Assembly (NCBI GenBank): GCA_963920635.1
Contig: OY987302.1
Span: 34,323,278-34,387,277, forward strand
Source of the DNA: Pseudeuparius sepicola
Lineage: Eukaryota > Arthropoda > Insecta > Coleoptera > Anthribidae
DNA length: 64,000 bases
Direction of reading: 5' to 3'
The notes under the pieces are model-generated. The model did no database searches. It saw only the letters and a list, made by a program, of their open reading frames with translations, and was not told the origin of the DNA. Shown piece by piece: positions 12,010-25,233 of the stretch; position 1 is the first letter of the stretch; the number at the start of each line of letters is the position of its first letter. The translations under genes were made by a program, and so were the position numbers.

Positions 12010-13329
12010 ACCTATAGCAACCTATACCGCGCAAGAGAGACGTCCGACCGGGGGAATAATTTGTCGGCCATTTTTACCCCTAAATGAGGCGGGAAATTTG
12101 AAATAATTTATACGGGTGGGTTCCATAAATAATGTAATGTCTTGGTTGTCGTTTTGTGTAAAATGGAAATTATTTTATTTCAAAGTACAACATATAGGTC
12201 CACTATTTTTGTTGGTTTTAATTTTAAATTAATGCATTCGGGAAACGAAGCAGTTAAATAGGTTGAGAAATTGTACAACTTAATCAAAACAATATTTTAA
12301 TCATCATAAGGAGAAGTAATATAATTATTTACAGTACACTTTATACAATAGCTACATTATAAATACCTACTTGCAAAAATATGAAAATATTTTTAATTAC
12401 CTAACATTTTCATACACTATTACTTGGTATAATTATTTCTTTGAATACTTTTAATAATAATAACCTATTTTCCAGGAATATATCTATACCTGTTTCTGAA
12501 TTTTTAGGCAGCTAGTTGTATTCCTTAAAGCTTTTTATTTTTGTTTGTTCAAAAATACAAGCAAAAGAAAACTTGGTAACTTCAACTTCTACCACTTTAA
12601 TCTTTGCTTCAAAAATGAAAGTGAAGTGATTTTAATATACGCTCTTCTTTGATAAGCTTCAATAATTTTGCTGGCGGTGATCTGCGCAGTTAACAGGTTT
12701 ACTTGCTGCTGCTGTTTGCATTTCTTCGGTAAATTCTATTTACTCCAGAAATGCGGCTCTCTTCGTCGTATCGAGAATTACAATGTCTACATTTTCCTCA
12801 TCTCCCCGAGTTATTTCTTGAACTTCTTCTTGAATATTATAGTCGATGACACCTAGAGTACTAAGCCACTTTCTAAATTTAGTTTCTTCTCTTGAAAACC
12901 TAAAAATCAGCAAGAAATCAGAAAATATCGATGAGACAAAAATAATATTTGGCAAAAAATTATACCTATTTACTTACCTATGGAATGCAATTTCACAATC
13001 TGGATGTAAAAGCCTCTGCATTTGCACCAGGTCATGTTTTGATCTCGTAAATATGAGAACGAAAAGCTATCAACCGTACAAAAGAAAAAATCGCGATTAA
13101 AAACTAAAAACGCATCTCTCATAAAAAAAGCATGTCACGGTGACTTTTATGATTTTACCGGCGCCTTCAAAAAGTATAATGCAATTTCGTTTATACTGTA
13201 TACAAAAATTTAAACAAGGGATAAGGTCGGAAACGTCCTAACTTTTGAGATACAGGGCGTTAAAATTCATTTTTTCAAATTGAATTTTGGCTACATCTCC
13301 CGAAGTAATCAAGCTACTGAACTGAAATT
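12010..13329. other. Inserted non-coding DNA left of the second Gypsy element
   Basis: This stretch separates the macro-domain remnant from the second Gypsy element. No family could be named. The part 13220-13329 is an inverted, diverged copy of about 25085-25170 (it includes CATCTCCC and AAGTAAT), so the Gypsy element sits in a larger repeat with inverted arms. A 71-codon minus-strand frame (12740-12955) has no recognisable domain. The left border at about 12010 is set only by where the macro-domain homology stops. Confidence 0.45.
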
Positions 13330-15046
13330 TATAACCAAAATGGTTATGTTTGAGCGCCAGAAGCTTGAACTATTTAATGGTTAAATAAAAAGCACATTTT
13401 TCTATTTACAATATATTTACAAGTTGTAATAATTTGTACATGAAAATGTTTACAATAAAGTTAGTAATTGAGCAGTGAATTTTATTGTTTACAATTAGGA
13501 TTTGTTACTGTTGAAAGGTAGAGAAAATACCGTGAAAAATGTTCGATCTTAAAAATACAAAATCAGAGATGTTCGACAACACTAATAGCACGAAAAGTTC
13601 ACGTGAGCAATTAAAGTCTTATTTACGAGCACTTCAAAAATTTGGACTATTGGATCTCATAGAGTACCTTGAAACTTTCCCAAATTAAAGCTGAGTAGTG
13701 GCCACCAACGCTCCAAGCTCCTTTTTCGTGGATTGGGACCTCGGCTAGGCCTCGAGACTCGAGCGGGTCGTGGGTATCCGAGCTGGTGCTGGAAGGTGTG
13801 CTGACTACTCTAAGCCGGGTTGTAAGGTTGGTGTGCTGGTACTTAGTCCGCCACTGTCTCGCTTACGTGCTTCGCTTACGTGCTTCGCTCACGTACCGGA
13901 GTGCATGTAACAGAAAACACTGCAGTCGAAAAATCGATGCTTTTACAAGGTTCAGTGTTACCTACCTAAGTTACTTAACAATAGCTATGTAAAAGAAATT
14001 ATGAGCAATCTGTACAGATTCGTGACTTAAAGTTTACTTATACTTGACGTTATAATCTCAAGATAAATTACGAGACGTAACTTTGACTTAATGACCCCTG
14101 ACTATGAAATAGATTAAAAATTGATAACCAAAATGACCAATTATCTTGACTAAACCTGTCTTATAAATTTACTGTACAATATTTACAAAATAAAAGGTAA
14201 CATTAATAAAATACAAAAGGTCTAGCGACTTCCCCATTCGATATCAAAACACAAGATGATAAATATAACAGCCCGAAAGCTATAAAACAGAAAAAAAGGA
14301 AACGTGGTAGAGTCCACGTCAGTCTCGGGCAACTTGAGGGTTCGTTTCGCTAGTTTGTGCTAATAAACAAAAATATACAACCAAATTATGACCACAGCCT
14401 ACTGCGTGTAACCCACAGAGAAAAGGGGCAACAGGTCTAGGTGAGAGTAGTTCAAGAAGTCGTCAAAGTGACGTTATTATTAAAAAATTATTAAAAATTG
14501 AGCATATATTCACCCAGACTGTGTTCCCAGGTTGTCCTCTCCGTGGTTCCACCTGCAGCAGGTCGCCGTCGAAACCCGAAAAATGCGTGGAAATCGTTAG
14601 ATTGAGAAAACAGGCGACGGTGTCAACTGTCTGCCAAACTTTTACCACTGATATTAGACTAGTAGAAACGTCGGAAACACAAGGAATGACATTAGTACAC
14701 GGAACAACCGTGGCGCGCGAGTCAATCGTAAACTGAATAAGGTGAATATTATCTTTATAATTAACATCAGACAGTGATCACAACAATGTAATTGTTCTAT
14801 TAATACATACCTTCAATCGACTAATAAAATATAAACACTTTTGCTTCCGGCGCATACCCTTTAATAAATGGTTTGTTGAAGACACCAAGGTAGGCAACTT
14901 ATTATGCATCAGCTTGTATAGGTGGTTGCAGATAGCAGGGCAACATTTTTTAAATTTGGTAGGTTTATACGGGGTGTGATGAATTAATAAGAATTAGATA
15001 CCGCATTTAAACGCTGTAACGGAAATTAGATAAAATTTTCGTTACA
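13330..15046 (-). repeat. 3' LTR of second Gypsy element (1.72 kb)
   Basis: It matches 22513-24585 throughout. It lacks two bases at its outer end, and about 0.36 kb present in the other LTR at 23770-24140 is replaced here by a few bases near 14588. In element sense it is preceded by the purine/T-rich tract GGTTTTGGTGGTG. It contains CACGTC-rich and repeated GCTTACGTGCTTCG segments around 13858-13895. Confidence 0.85.
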
Positions 15047-17252
15047 CACCACCAAAACCCGGTAAGAAAAAATACGAAAACTCAAGTTTGAGTATTTTTT
15101 CTTGTGCAAACCATATACAAGGTGATTAATAATTGACATTAAAGGAAATAAAAGGTATGACGCAGTATGCATAATTGTCTGAGGTAATTAACGTTATCAT
15201 AAAGTGGTTTGACAGAACCTGTTCAGCTTGAAACAACCTGACTTATTTTGAAACTTTAATTGAAACTGAGTATAGAGCTAGTGTATACAATAAGTACAAG
15301 GAGTCAAGATAATTCAACCAACAAAAAAGTTAAATCCCAAAGCTTAAATAAATCCCCAAGTTAAATCCCAAACTTAACCTAACTTACAAACTAAATGGAG
15401 GGGGAAAGAATGAGAAAGAAACCTCCAGAAGCATGGAGGCCACATGACAGTCTGAAACGCACACAAATGAGTTCCGACGTCGCAGACAAACAAGCGTGCA
15501 CCATCCCAACACCCAAGGATACAACAGATCTCGACAAACACCTCCCAGAACAATCACACGATCATTCCATGGGCCGTTACAACAGAAGAGATACTGCAGT
15601 TTGACCAAAGCTACAGTACCCGCCACCTATACAGGTAGGCTCACCGGTTATCCAACTGGAAAATCACCTGAATTAGCGGAAAAGAAACAAACAAGAAGAA
15701 AACCTGATAATATAACCTATTGCAAAAATAGAAGAGAAAAAAAAAATGAAAACCAGAAATAGTTCAACTCTGAGTTCTATGATTTAACATTGTCAAAATT
15801 AACCTATTTTAAGGTAAAAGTACAAACTCGGATAGAGTATTGACTTGCAAAAAATGAAAAATTTAAGAAAGATTTTGAAATATACAGGATAACATATGAA
15901 TGTGAATAACCGTAGGTCAGTCCTAAATAACTGCACTTCATAAGCCTACGCGAAATTCCTTTGGTTACTTATTTTGGACACTCTAGAGTCTAGGTGCTAT
16001 CTAAGCCGAATTAAGAACCACAAAAAGTTATTTAAATTTTCGGACACAATTTGTGCTATCTAAACCGAATCAAAATATTCTCTGTACATTTCAAACCGAA
16101 TAAATTGTTATTTTTGACAACGTGAACCCAAAAAATTTAACCTATCAAAGGTACAACTAATTATTATACTGAAAAATCTACTAAATGACACTAGGAACTC
16201 GGAGACTGTGAAAAAACATTAAGAGAAGTGCTATATACTACGATAAACCAAAAATGTATGCAAGAGGGTTTCATCCTGTCACATACGTCAGATGTGTAGA
16301 GAGTGGGTCTGGATCCACGAAGAAATGGAACTCCAGAAGGGATTTTACGAACACTATGAAAATTAAACTGAGACTTATTGTTTCTATTTTAACAGATTTT
16401 AAGGACGGGAATAAAAGGGAAAAAGGAAGTTATAACTCCACTAACCAGAAGGAATTCCTTGTCTGGGCTACGGCCGATCACCCGGAGGCTCGTGTGCTCT
16501 ATTATCATCTCCCAGAGATACAAAGATCAATCAAATAACCGTTCAGATTAGCTTCGAAATCAAAGATAAACAACTAAAAAGATATGGGACAACAGGATAA
16601 TCTGCGCCAACTTCGCAAAAGCCTCAGAAGAGAAAAAAAATCACAAGGTATAATTCACTAATATTTAACTTTAAGTTCAAAAATCAAAAATGTACTGACA
16701 TTAAAAAAATTCAAAGGTAATTAATTATTACTGACCAAAAAAATTAATTGAGATACAACCAAATGGTAATCTGACAAGAGGTCAAGCTATTGACCAAACA
16801 TCTCTACAAAACCTGATAGCAAAATTTACAGACCCAACAAGATACAAATATCTAATACAAAAACCCAAAGATACGATAAAGATAATACGATAACTTTGTA
16901 TTAGATAACCAAGAAACAAAAACGTTATGTCTGCAAAATTACTAGATATTTAATATATGGTCCACACCAAAACAGTAAAAATTATACTCAAGATAAAAGG
17001 TAAAAATGCAAGATCTTAATTGGCTTGAGATGTGTAATCAAAGCTTGAACTCAAAAATATAGCTTGTTTTTGTTAGACTTGATGTTCGACTAACCTCGCT
17101 CGATAGACAAATGGCTAAAGTGTGTATGCCAAAAATCTAGAGCGGAAAAAAAATTATAGAACCCACCACAGCCCTTGATGCGTAATCTGAATGGATGAAA
17201 AGTCCAGTATTACGTCACCACCAAAATTTTTTTTTTAAATAGCTATATTTTT
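15047..17252 (-). other. 3' non-coding region of second Gypsy element
   Basis: There is no protein-coding gene here. It lies between the integrase end and the 3' LTR. The segments 15226-15510 and 16786-17253 recur as 17597-17893 and 17893-18361. The recurrence shows a tandem duplication with an internal deletion in the right copy. Short frames (for example 16254-16538) lack known motifs and are interrupted in the duplicate. Confidence 0.7.
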
Positions 17253-17603
17253 TTACAAAGTGGTATTGTCAGATTCCGGATCCGACAGATCGTCCGAATC
17301 TAGATCAGAATGGTAGTCTTCCACAAAATTTTGCTTTAAATCCTTAATATGAAAATTACCAAGGTTGTTTCCCTGCGAATCTTTTAAACGATAAACTAAT
17401 GGAGATAAAACCTTATCGACAACACAAGGGATGTATTTAGGACTTAATTTAGCTGAAAAGTCGTTAGGAGCACTAGAAAGACTGAAATTTCGACGCCATA
17501 CCTTATCACCAACATGAAACTGTAATGGACGTTTTCGCAGATTGTAATATTTGGCATTTTTCTGATATGCTAATTTTAAATTTTTCCTGATATTTTGAAA
17601 CAA
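17253..17603 (-). pseudogene. Duplicated integrase C-terminal fragment
   Basis: This repeats the last ~115 codons of the integrase ORF at 18362-18700 nearly base for base, including 'KYYNLRKRPLQFHVGDKVWRR' in part and the acidic end 'SDDLSDPESDN'. It has no upstream catalytic core. It is the product of the tandem duplication of the element's 3' part. Confidence 0.88.
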
Positions 17604-18361
17604 CCTGACTTATTTTGAAACTTTAATTGAAACTGAGTATAGAGCTAGTGTATACAATAAGTACAAGGAGTCAAGATAATTCAACCAACAAAAAAGTTAA
17701 ATCCCAAAGCTTAAATAAATCCCCAAGTTAAATCCCAAACTTAACCTAACTTACAAACTAAATGGAGGGGGAAAGAATGAGAAAGAAACCTCCAGAAGCA
17801 TGGAAGCCACATGACAGTCTGAAACGCACACAAATGAGTTCCGACGTCGCAGACAAACAAGCGTGCACCATCCCAACACCCAAGGATACAACATGCTATT
17901 GACCAAACATCTCTACAAAACCTGATAGCAAAATTTACAGACCCAACAAGATACAAATATCTAATACAAAAACCCAAAGATACGATAAAGATAATACGAT
18001 AACTTTGTATTAGATAACCAAGAAACAAAAACGTTGTCTGCAAAATTACTAGATATTTAATATATGGTCCACACCAAAACAGTAAAAATTATACTCAAGA
18101 TAAAAGGTAAAAATGCAAGATCTTAATTGGCTTGAGATGTGTAATCAAAGCTTGAACTCAAAAATATAGCTTGTTTTTGTTAGACTTGATGTTCGTCTAA
18201 CCTCGCTTGATAGACAATTGGCTAAAGTGTGTATGCCAAAAATCTAGAGCGGAAAAAAAATTATAGAACCCACCACAGCCCTTGATGCGTAATCTGAATG
18301 GATGAAAAGTCCAGTATTACGTCACCACCAAAAAATTTTTTTTTAAATAGCTATATTTTTT

Positions 18362-19570
18362 TTACAAAGTGGTATTGTCAGATTCCGGATCCGACAGATC
18401 GTCCGAATCTAGATCAGAATGGTAGTCTTCCACAAAATTTTGCTTTAAATCCTTAATATGAAAATTACCAAGGTTGTTTCCCTGCGAATCTTTTAAACGA
18501 TAAACTAATGGAGATAAAACCTTATCGACAACACAAGGGATGTATTTAGGACTTAATTTAGCTGAAAAGTCGTTAGGAGCACTAGAAAGACTGAAATTTC
18601 GACGCCATACCTTATCACCAACATGAAACTGTAATGGACGTTTTCGCAGATTGTAATATTTGGCATTTTTCTGATATGCTAATTTTAAATTTTTCCTGAT
18701 ATTTTCATGGAGTTTAGGTAATTGTTGTAAATCGTCGATAAGCTGATTTTTCTCAGAAATAGCTGGAATATTGTTTTCATTATCAGAAATGTTGCCGTAA
18801 TAATCTCCAGTAAGGGTATATTGCGTCCAAACATTAAACATGCAGGCGAATAACCTATGACATCGTGCTTCGCTAACCTAATAGCTTGTGCCATTTTAAA
18901 GATATCCACATCCCAAGTTTTATGATTTTCGTGAATAAAAGAACGAATTGCAGTTACAATGACTCTGTTAACTCTTTCAGTGTGGTTGATCTGAGCGTGA
19001 TATCGAGGGTTGTACCCTATTTTCTGTACGCGATAGTTTTCCATTAGTTTTTTAAAGTCATTGCTAGTAAATTGACTACCATTATCGCAACAAAAGATTT
19101 GGGGAACACCATAAACTAAAAAGACCTGATTTTCAATAAATTTGGCAATTGCCTTGGTAGTTGCTTTAGATAAAGGATGAATTAAAACAAATTTAGTAAA
19201 CCAATCTACGATAACTAGAAGATACTGATTACCATTCTTAGATCTAGGATAAGGACCTAATAAATCGGCCGAAATCATTTGAAACGGAAAATTTATATTT
19301 TTATATGAACCAATCAAACCAGCGCGCGGAAGATTTGAACTTTTACTCGCGGCACAAATAGAGCACTTTTTGACATATCTAACGACATCTTGTCGCACCT
19401 TAGGCCAATAATATAATTCGGAAATTCTAGATAATGTCTAAGAAACTCCAAAGTGACCGCCAGTAGGATGGTCGTGATACATAGCTAAAACTTCCTTGCG
19501 ATTTGCTGTAGGGACAACAATTTTCCATTCGGAACAATTACTTATAAGAGGTATTTTTGAAAAGATATGT
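18362..19570 (-). pseudogene. pol: Gypsy integrase, stop in zinc-binding part and frameshift near the end
   Basis: The minus strand from about 19570 reads an HH..CC zinc region ('YHDHPTGGHFGVS', a stop near 19438, then 'KKCSICAASKSS'). The core follows with Asp in 'ISADLLGPYP', Asp in 'CCDNGSQFTS' and Glu in 'HTERVNRV'. Near 18700-18840 the frame changes, and the C-terminal part continues to 18362 with a basic, chromatin-binding-like 'FHVGDKVWRRNF' region and an acidic tail. The three catalytic residues are kept. The stop and frameshift make the copy inactive. Confidence 0.85.
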
Positions 19571-19589
19571 TTGTATAAAATATTTTCCT

Positions 19590-21138
19590 TTACTTGAAAG
19601 TAGGATACCTGTCAGGATTTTCTTGAACTTTCTGAATAAGAGATTGATACCATTTACAAGGCTTAAAATTTGAAACATTAAGAACAGCTATTTCTGAAAT
19701 AGATAGAGATAATGCGTCAGCAACAACCATGGTTGAACCCTTTCGGTGGATGATAGTAAAATCAAACTGTGAAATTTTGACTGCCCATCGAGCTAGTCTT
19801 CCTGCTGGATTAGATAAATTTTTGAGCCAAATTAACGAAGCGTGATCAGTTTCCACAGTAAAGTTAGTTCCTTCAACATAATGACGAAAACGTTCTATGC
19901 CAAATATCACACCCAAACATTCCTTCTCTGTTACTGTGTACTTTCGTTCACATTTGTTCAAAGTGCGGCTAGCATAAGCTACAGGATGTTCGATTCCATC
20001 AGTTCTTTGATATAAAACTTCACCTAATCCGGTGTCACTTGCATCAGTTTGAATAATAAAAGGTTCTTTAAAATTAGGGGCTGCTAAAACTGGACTTGTG
20101 GTAAGACGATTCTTTATTTCAAGAAAAGCTTTTTCTGCCTTGTCATTCCACTGAATGGGTTGACCTTTTTTCCGACCATGTAATAAATCAGTTATTGCTG
20201 AAGTTATACTACTAAAATATTTTACAAATCTGCGATAATAGCTGACTAAACCGATAAATCTCTTAATTTGTGTGGTTGTTTTTGGTGTAGGATAATTTAC
20301 TATAGCCTCAATTTTTTCTGGACTCGTTCGCAAGCCATCTTTATCAAGCACAAAACCCAGATAGGTAAGAGAAGAACGACAAAATTCACATTTTTCTAAA
20401 TTAACTGTTAAATTTGCATTTTTTAACCGATGATAAATTTTATTTAAAACTTCAAGATGGGTATAAAAATCAGGAGTAGCAACAATTATGTCGCCGAGAT
20501 ATACAAAAGCAAATGGTTCAAGGCTTGGATCGATAATGTGAGTCATTAATCTCATCATTGTTTGTGGTGAATTTGACAAACCGAATGGCATAACCTTAAA
20601 TTGAAAAACGCCTCGTCCATGAACTATGAAAGCTCGAGAACTTTCCTCCAATGGTATCTGATAAAAAGTCTTTCGCAAGTCTATTGAAGTCAAGTATTTA
20701 GCATCCCTAAGTTTACTTAAAATACCGTCTATTAATGGTAACGGATAGGAATCCTTAACCGTAACTTCATTCAGCTTGCGCCCGTCAAAATATACACGGT
20801 GAGGGCTCGATAATAACTAGCTTAAGCATTTCGTCAATTTCTTTTTCAAGATGTTCTTGCATGGCAGGAGATAAAGGATATTGCCTTTGATGAAATGGTT
20901 TGGCATTGCCAGTGTCAATTTGATGTGAAATTAAATTTGTTAAACCAAGTTTGTTCGTAGGAGATATACTCTCAAAAAGATTAATGACATTTTTTAATGA
21001 TTTTTGTTCCACCGTTGTTAAATCCGAAAAAGAAGTTATGGCATTTACTGCACAAATATCCTGACGTTTTTGTTCGAGCAAGGAATATGACGACCTAACA
21101 TAATCAATAGTAAATCCAAATAATTTTAAAGTATCCAT
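19590..21138 (-). pseudogene. pol: Gypsy reverse transcriptase-RNase H, catalytically mutated
   Basis: 21138-20785 holds the pre-RT linker and first RT strands ('PFHQRQYPLSPAMQEHLEKE'). A frameshift or small deletion at about 20700-20800 follows. 20693-19590 gives the palm ('MPFGLSNSPQTMMRLM'), the active-site box as YLGD where YxDD is required, the thumb/connection ('YYRRFVKYFSSI') and RNase H ('QTDASDTGLG', 'YTVTEKECLG', 'VETDHASLIWL'). The loss of the first Asp of the YxDD box alone would abolish polymerase activity. Length and order are otherwise those of Ty3/Gypsy Pol. Confidence 0.92.
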
Positions 21139-21269
21139 ACCAAGGATTAATTAATGTAATAACGAAGGTATAACCAAAACTTTTACTTCTCTGGTTTGAT
21201 TGTTCAAAGTTAAGGGTAAATAAACCCAACCGATCATGTCGGAAGGATGTCCGTCGGCCAAAGAAACAC

Positions 21270-21665
21270 TTATTGAACTGTCAGTATATAGCTTGAGATA
21301 ATGAAAAAAGCACCGGAACCTAACGCAGAACTATTAGCTCCATCGTCAATCAAAGCAAGGAACATATGATCGTACATAGAAATGGAAAGGTAGTTGCGAT
21401 TATCTTGAGCCTTCTTTGCAAATAATGGACTTAAATTTTTACGAGGCTTTAATGTAATGACAGGCGTACGATAAAATTTGCGAACTGCTTCCAACCATTT
21501 CTTCCACTCGTGAGGAGGTAATCTTACTGTCTTTTCTGATTTTTTGAATTTTTGGGAGTTCGTGAAGTATCGGGAGTTAAATTTAGTTTTTCTTTTGAAT
21601 TTTGTTTTCCACCAGTGGGTGTCTCGCGACTTCCACTGGTGCTTGCCACGTTTTTTGGCTGGCAC
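21270..21665 (-). pseudogene. pol: Gypsy aspartic protease region with DDG box
   Basis: The retropepsin-like strand reads 'LALIDDGANSSALG', where the family needs DTG (LIDTGA). The frame overlaps the 3' end of gag (21524-21665) in another register, a normal gag-pol arrangement in such elements. Downstream sequence to 21138 is interrupted. Substitution of Thr in DTG is expected to weaken or abolish the protease. Identification rests on this box and its place between gag and RT. Confidence 0.75.
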
Positions 21666-22321
21666 TTAGGGCAATTTAATTTAGTTTTGTTTTTAAAACC
21701 GCAAGAAAAACAAAATATTGTTCTTGGACTTCTACAGTCCGTAAAAGAATGTCCTACCCGATCACAATTCCAACAGCAAACAGTATTTGACATGACATTG
21801 ACATTTCTATGGTAACGAACATCACCCTCATGAGTAGATAGACAACTTAAGTCCGGCTTCAATAATCCTGAATTCCGAGTAGGCGGAGGCTTGTATCGAT
21901 CAGACCAAGATAATGATTCTTCTAAACGTTTACAAAGTGTTGAGAGTTCAGAGATAGTTTTTATGTAATGTAAAGCTAACTGAGATACGTAATGTGGAAC
22001 AAGATTTCTTCTAATTTGATTTACGATAGCTATTTCATCGGGAGGGTTACTCAATCGCTTGAATAAGCCTTCCATGGTAGCAATATAGAGCGAAACTCTC
22101 TCTTTCGAGCCTTGAGTTCGATTTCTAATTTCCTCAAGTAAATCATGGTCGTACTGGTAAGGAAGAAAATCTTCTTTTAATTTTTTGACTAACTCATCCC
22201 AATTATGCACTCTACTCTTATTATTTACAAACCAGGTCCACGCTTGACCTTTAAATAAATCACAAGCAGACGAAAATAAATCTGTTAAAAAATTACCAAA
22301 TCTCAAAAAAACGAACGACAA
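21524..22321 (-). pseudogene. gag: Gypsy Gag with two CCHC/CCCC-like knuckles, N-terminally truncated
   Basis: The capsid-like region begins 'FKGQAWTWFVNNKSRVHNW' and continues with 'DELVKKLKEDFLP', a pattern usual in Ty3/Gypsy capsid domains. Near the end are zinc knuckles: 'CWNCDRVGHSFTDC' (a CX2CX4HX4C knuckle) and a second cysteine-rich cluster ('CFSCGFKNKTKLNCPKC'). Between 22321 and the LTR at 22513 there is only 190 bp including the primer site, so the N-terminal matrix-like part is gone or frame-shifted. A basic Ser/Thr/Lys-rich tail ends the frame. Confidence 0.85.
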
Positions 22322-22512
22322 AAATTGGGCAAAATGACGACAACAAATATTCGAGCAAATATTTTAGGCAAGATAATTGAATCAACAAAAAAAAATAGTC
22401 CAAATTTTCAAAGTTCAAAAAGTCAAAGTTACTTTAATTTTATTTACCCACAATAGAGCAAGCTTCGACAAAAAATTTAACCTCAAGGCCCCAAGTTGGG
22501 TCACGCCAAAAA

Positions 22513-24585
22513 TGTATAACCAAAATGGTTATGTTTGAGCGCCAGAAGCTTGAACTATTTAATGGTTAAATAAAAAGCACATTTTTCTATTTACAATATA
22601 TTTACAAGTTGTAATTTGTACATGAAAATGTTTACAATAAAGTTAGTAATTGAGCAGTGAATTTTATTGTTTACAATTAGGATTTGTTACTATTGAAAGG
22701 TAGAGAAAATACCGTGAAAAATGTTCGATCTTAAAAATACAAAATCAGAGATGTTCGACAACACTAATAGCACGAAAAGTTCACGTGAGCAATTAAAGTC
22801 TTATTTACGAGCACTTCAAAAATTTGGACTATTGGATCTCATAGAGTACCTTGAAACCTTCCCAAATTAAAGCTGAGTAGTGGCCACCAACGCTCCAAGC
22901 TCCTTTTTCGTGGATTAGGACCTCGGCTAGGCCTCGAGACTCGAGCGGGTCGTGGGTGTCCGAGCTGGTGCTGGAAGGTGTGCTGACTACTCTAAGCCGG
23001 GTTGTAAGGTTGGTGTGCTGGTACTTAGTCCGCCACTGTCTCGCTTACGTGCTTCGCCCGGAGTGCATGTAACAGAAAACACAACGAACAGTCTCCGAAA
23101 ACACTGCAGTAGAAAAATCGATGCTTTTACAAGGTTCAGTGTTACCTAAGTTACTTAACAATAGCTATATAAAAGAAATTATGAGCAATCTGTACAGATT
23201 CGTGACTTAAAGTATACTTATACTTGACGTTATAATCTCAAGATAAATTACGAGACGTAACTTTGACTTAATGACCCCTGACTATGAAATAGATTAAAAA
23301 TTGATAACCAAAATGATCAATTATCTTGACTAAACCTGTCTTATAAATTTACTGTACAATATTTACAAAATAAAAGGTAACATTAATAAAATACAAAAGG
23401 TCTAGCGACTTCCCCATTCGACACAAGATGATAAATATAACAGCCTGAAAGCTAGATAACAGAAAAAAAGGAAACGTGGTAGAGTCCACGTCAGTCTCGG
23501 GCAACTTGAGGGTTCGTTTCGCTACGTTTATGCTAATAAACAAAAATATACAACCAAATTATGACCACAGCCTACTGCGTGTAACCCACAGAGAAAAGGG
23601 GCAACAGGTCTAGGTGAGAGTAGTTCAAGAAGTCGTCAAAGTGACGTTATTAATAAAAAATTATTAAAAATTGAGCATATACTCACCCAGACTGTGTTCC
23701 CAGGTTGTCCTCTCCGTGGTTCCACCTGCAGCAGGTCGCCGTCGAAACCAGAAAAATGCGTGGAAATCGTCACTCCACACCTCAATACACGTGGTCTCAG
23801 CATATGTAATAAAAAACAGAAGAAACCAAATTAGCACCGCGAAAATATATGCACACCGTGTACAGAACCACTCAAGCCGTCCGTAAGGCTGAAAGTTAGG
23901 CTTCGAAAAGAGTTTTTACACGGAAATCGTCTAGACAGAAAATCAAAACCGAACTTTCACCTGACGTGAGACCACCACGAGTCGTCGATAGGGAAGTGGC
24001 CTCATGCCTGTCGCCGGTTCTTTTTATAAACTTTTTTGAAACATGGACAACGGATGACTTCCGTTTCCTTTCCAGAACACTTTGGAAGGTTTTAAAAGTG
24101 AAATATATTGATAAAAAATTTAAAGTACTATAACCGTAGAACGAGAAAACAGGCGACGGTGTCAACTGTCTGCCAAACTTTTACCACTGATATTAGACTA
24201 GTAGAATCGTCGGAAACACAAGGAATGACATTAGTACACGGAACAACCGTGGCGCGCGAGTCAATCGTAAACTGAATAAGGTGAATATTATCTTTATAAT
24301 TAACATCAGACAGTGATCACAACAATGTAATTGTTCTATTAATACATACCTTCAATCGACTAATAAAATATAAACACTTTTGCTTCCGGCGCATACCCTT
24401 TAATAAATGGTTTGTTGAAGACACCAAGGTAGGCAACTTATTATGCATCAGCTTGTATAGGTGGTTGCAGATAGCAGGGCAACATTTTTTAAATTTGGTA
24501 GGTTTATACGGGGTGTGATGAATTAATAAGAATTAGATACCGCATTTAAACGCTGTAACGGAAATTAGAAAAAATTTTCGTTACA
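22513..24585 (-). repeat. 5' LTR of second Gypsy element (2.07 kb)
   Basis: It pairs with 13330-15046. It retains the TG at its inner end and about 0.36 kb (23770-24140) missing from the other copy. Target duplication AATT follows at 24586-24589. Confidence 0.85.
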
Positions 24586-25230
24586 AATTTGGCACTGCTA
24601 TGTTTTTGGGGATGGAGAAAAAAATCCCTATGAATAATGTACCAAAAATTATTCGCTTTCAAAATGGAAAGGATTGAATTTGACAAAATTTGGACACTCT
24701 ATTTCAAGAAAACCAATGGTGTTTTGACCAATGCCCATTTGGCATTTTTTTCATCATTTTGAATGTATAGTTGATCTGTAACATTTGAAGGCAGTAGGTG
24801 AAAATTTTATGTTTCGAATATTGGAATCAACAGGTGTTTTGGGGCATGTTTTGGTAATTTCAACGCAAACGGTTGATTTAATCGTTATGAAACAAGATTA
24901 CCTTTTTCTTGTAGAATGAAAAGATGCACTAAAATGATGGACCTGCAGGACCAAAAAGATAACCTCAAAAAAGTTACGCGTAAAAGCGTGATCAAAAAAC
25001 AGCGCAAGTGGCGCCCTCTGTGAGATACGGTGAAATTGACATTTTCAGCTTATTCTCCGTCCCCAAAAACATAGCAGTGCCAAATTTCAGATCAGCAGCT
25101 TGATTATTTTGGGAGATGTAGCCAAAATTCAATTTAAAAAAAAGTTAGGACGTTTACGACATACGTTCATATGAAGTTTTTTTCTTAAAATGGGCTCAAG
25201 AATAACCTCTTAAGTATTAGCATGTCATTA
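24586..25230. repeat. Right flank of second Gypsy element; dispersed repeat
   Basis: The segment 24787-25000 matches about 46677-46875, including CAACGCAAACGGTTGATTT and AAAAGATGCACTAAAATGAT. The segment 25085-25170 is the inverted counterpart of 13220-13329. The right end, AACACCCTGTA at about 25223-25233, is a CAGGGTGTT-type terminus bordering the errantivirus sequence. Together these suggest a DNA transposon with inverted arms split by the Gypsy element. Confidence 0.55.
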
Positions 25231-25233
25231 AGG

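Larger units (their letters stand above)
13330..24585 (-). mobile_element. Second Gypsy LTR retrotransposon with ~2-kb LTRs, defective
   Basis: The LTRs are 13330-15046 and 22513-24585, flanked by AATT (13326-13329, 24586-24589). In minus-strand sense they run TGTAACG...TTATACA. A primer site TGGCGTGACCCAACTTGG follows the 5' LTR (about 22491-22508). The order on the minus strand is gag, protease, RT-RNase H, integrase, then a long 3' non-coding region. The 3' part is tandemly duplicated (15226-17597 and 17597-18700), the second copy lacking about 1.27 kb. Every domain has a frameshift, stop or lost catalytic residue. It contains no env. Confidence 0.88.

Noticed and set aside
12740..12955. 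Possible THAP-like or transposase fragment on the minus strand
   Set aside because: One weak KWL-type stretch; none of the needed Cys/His residues are present in order.
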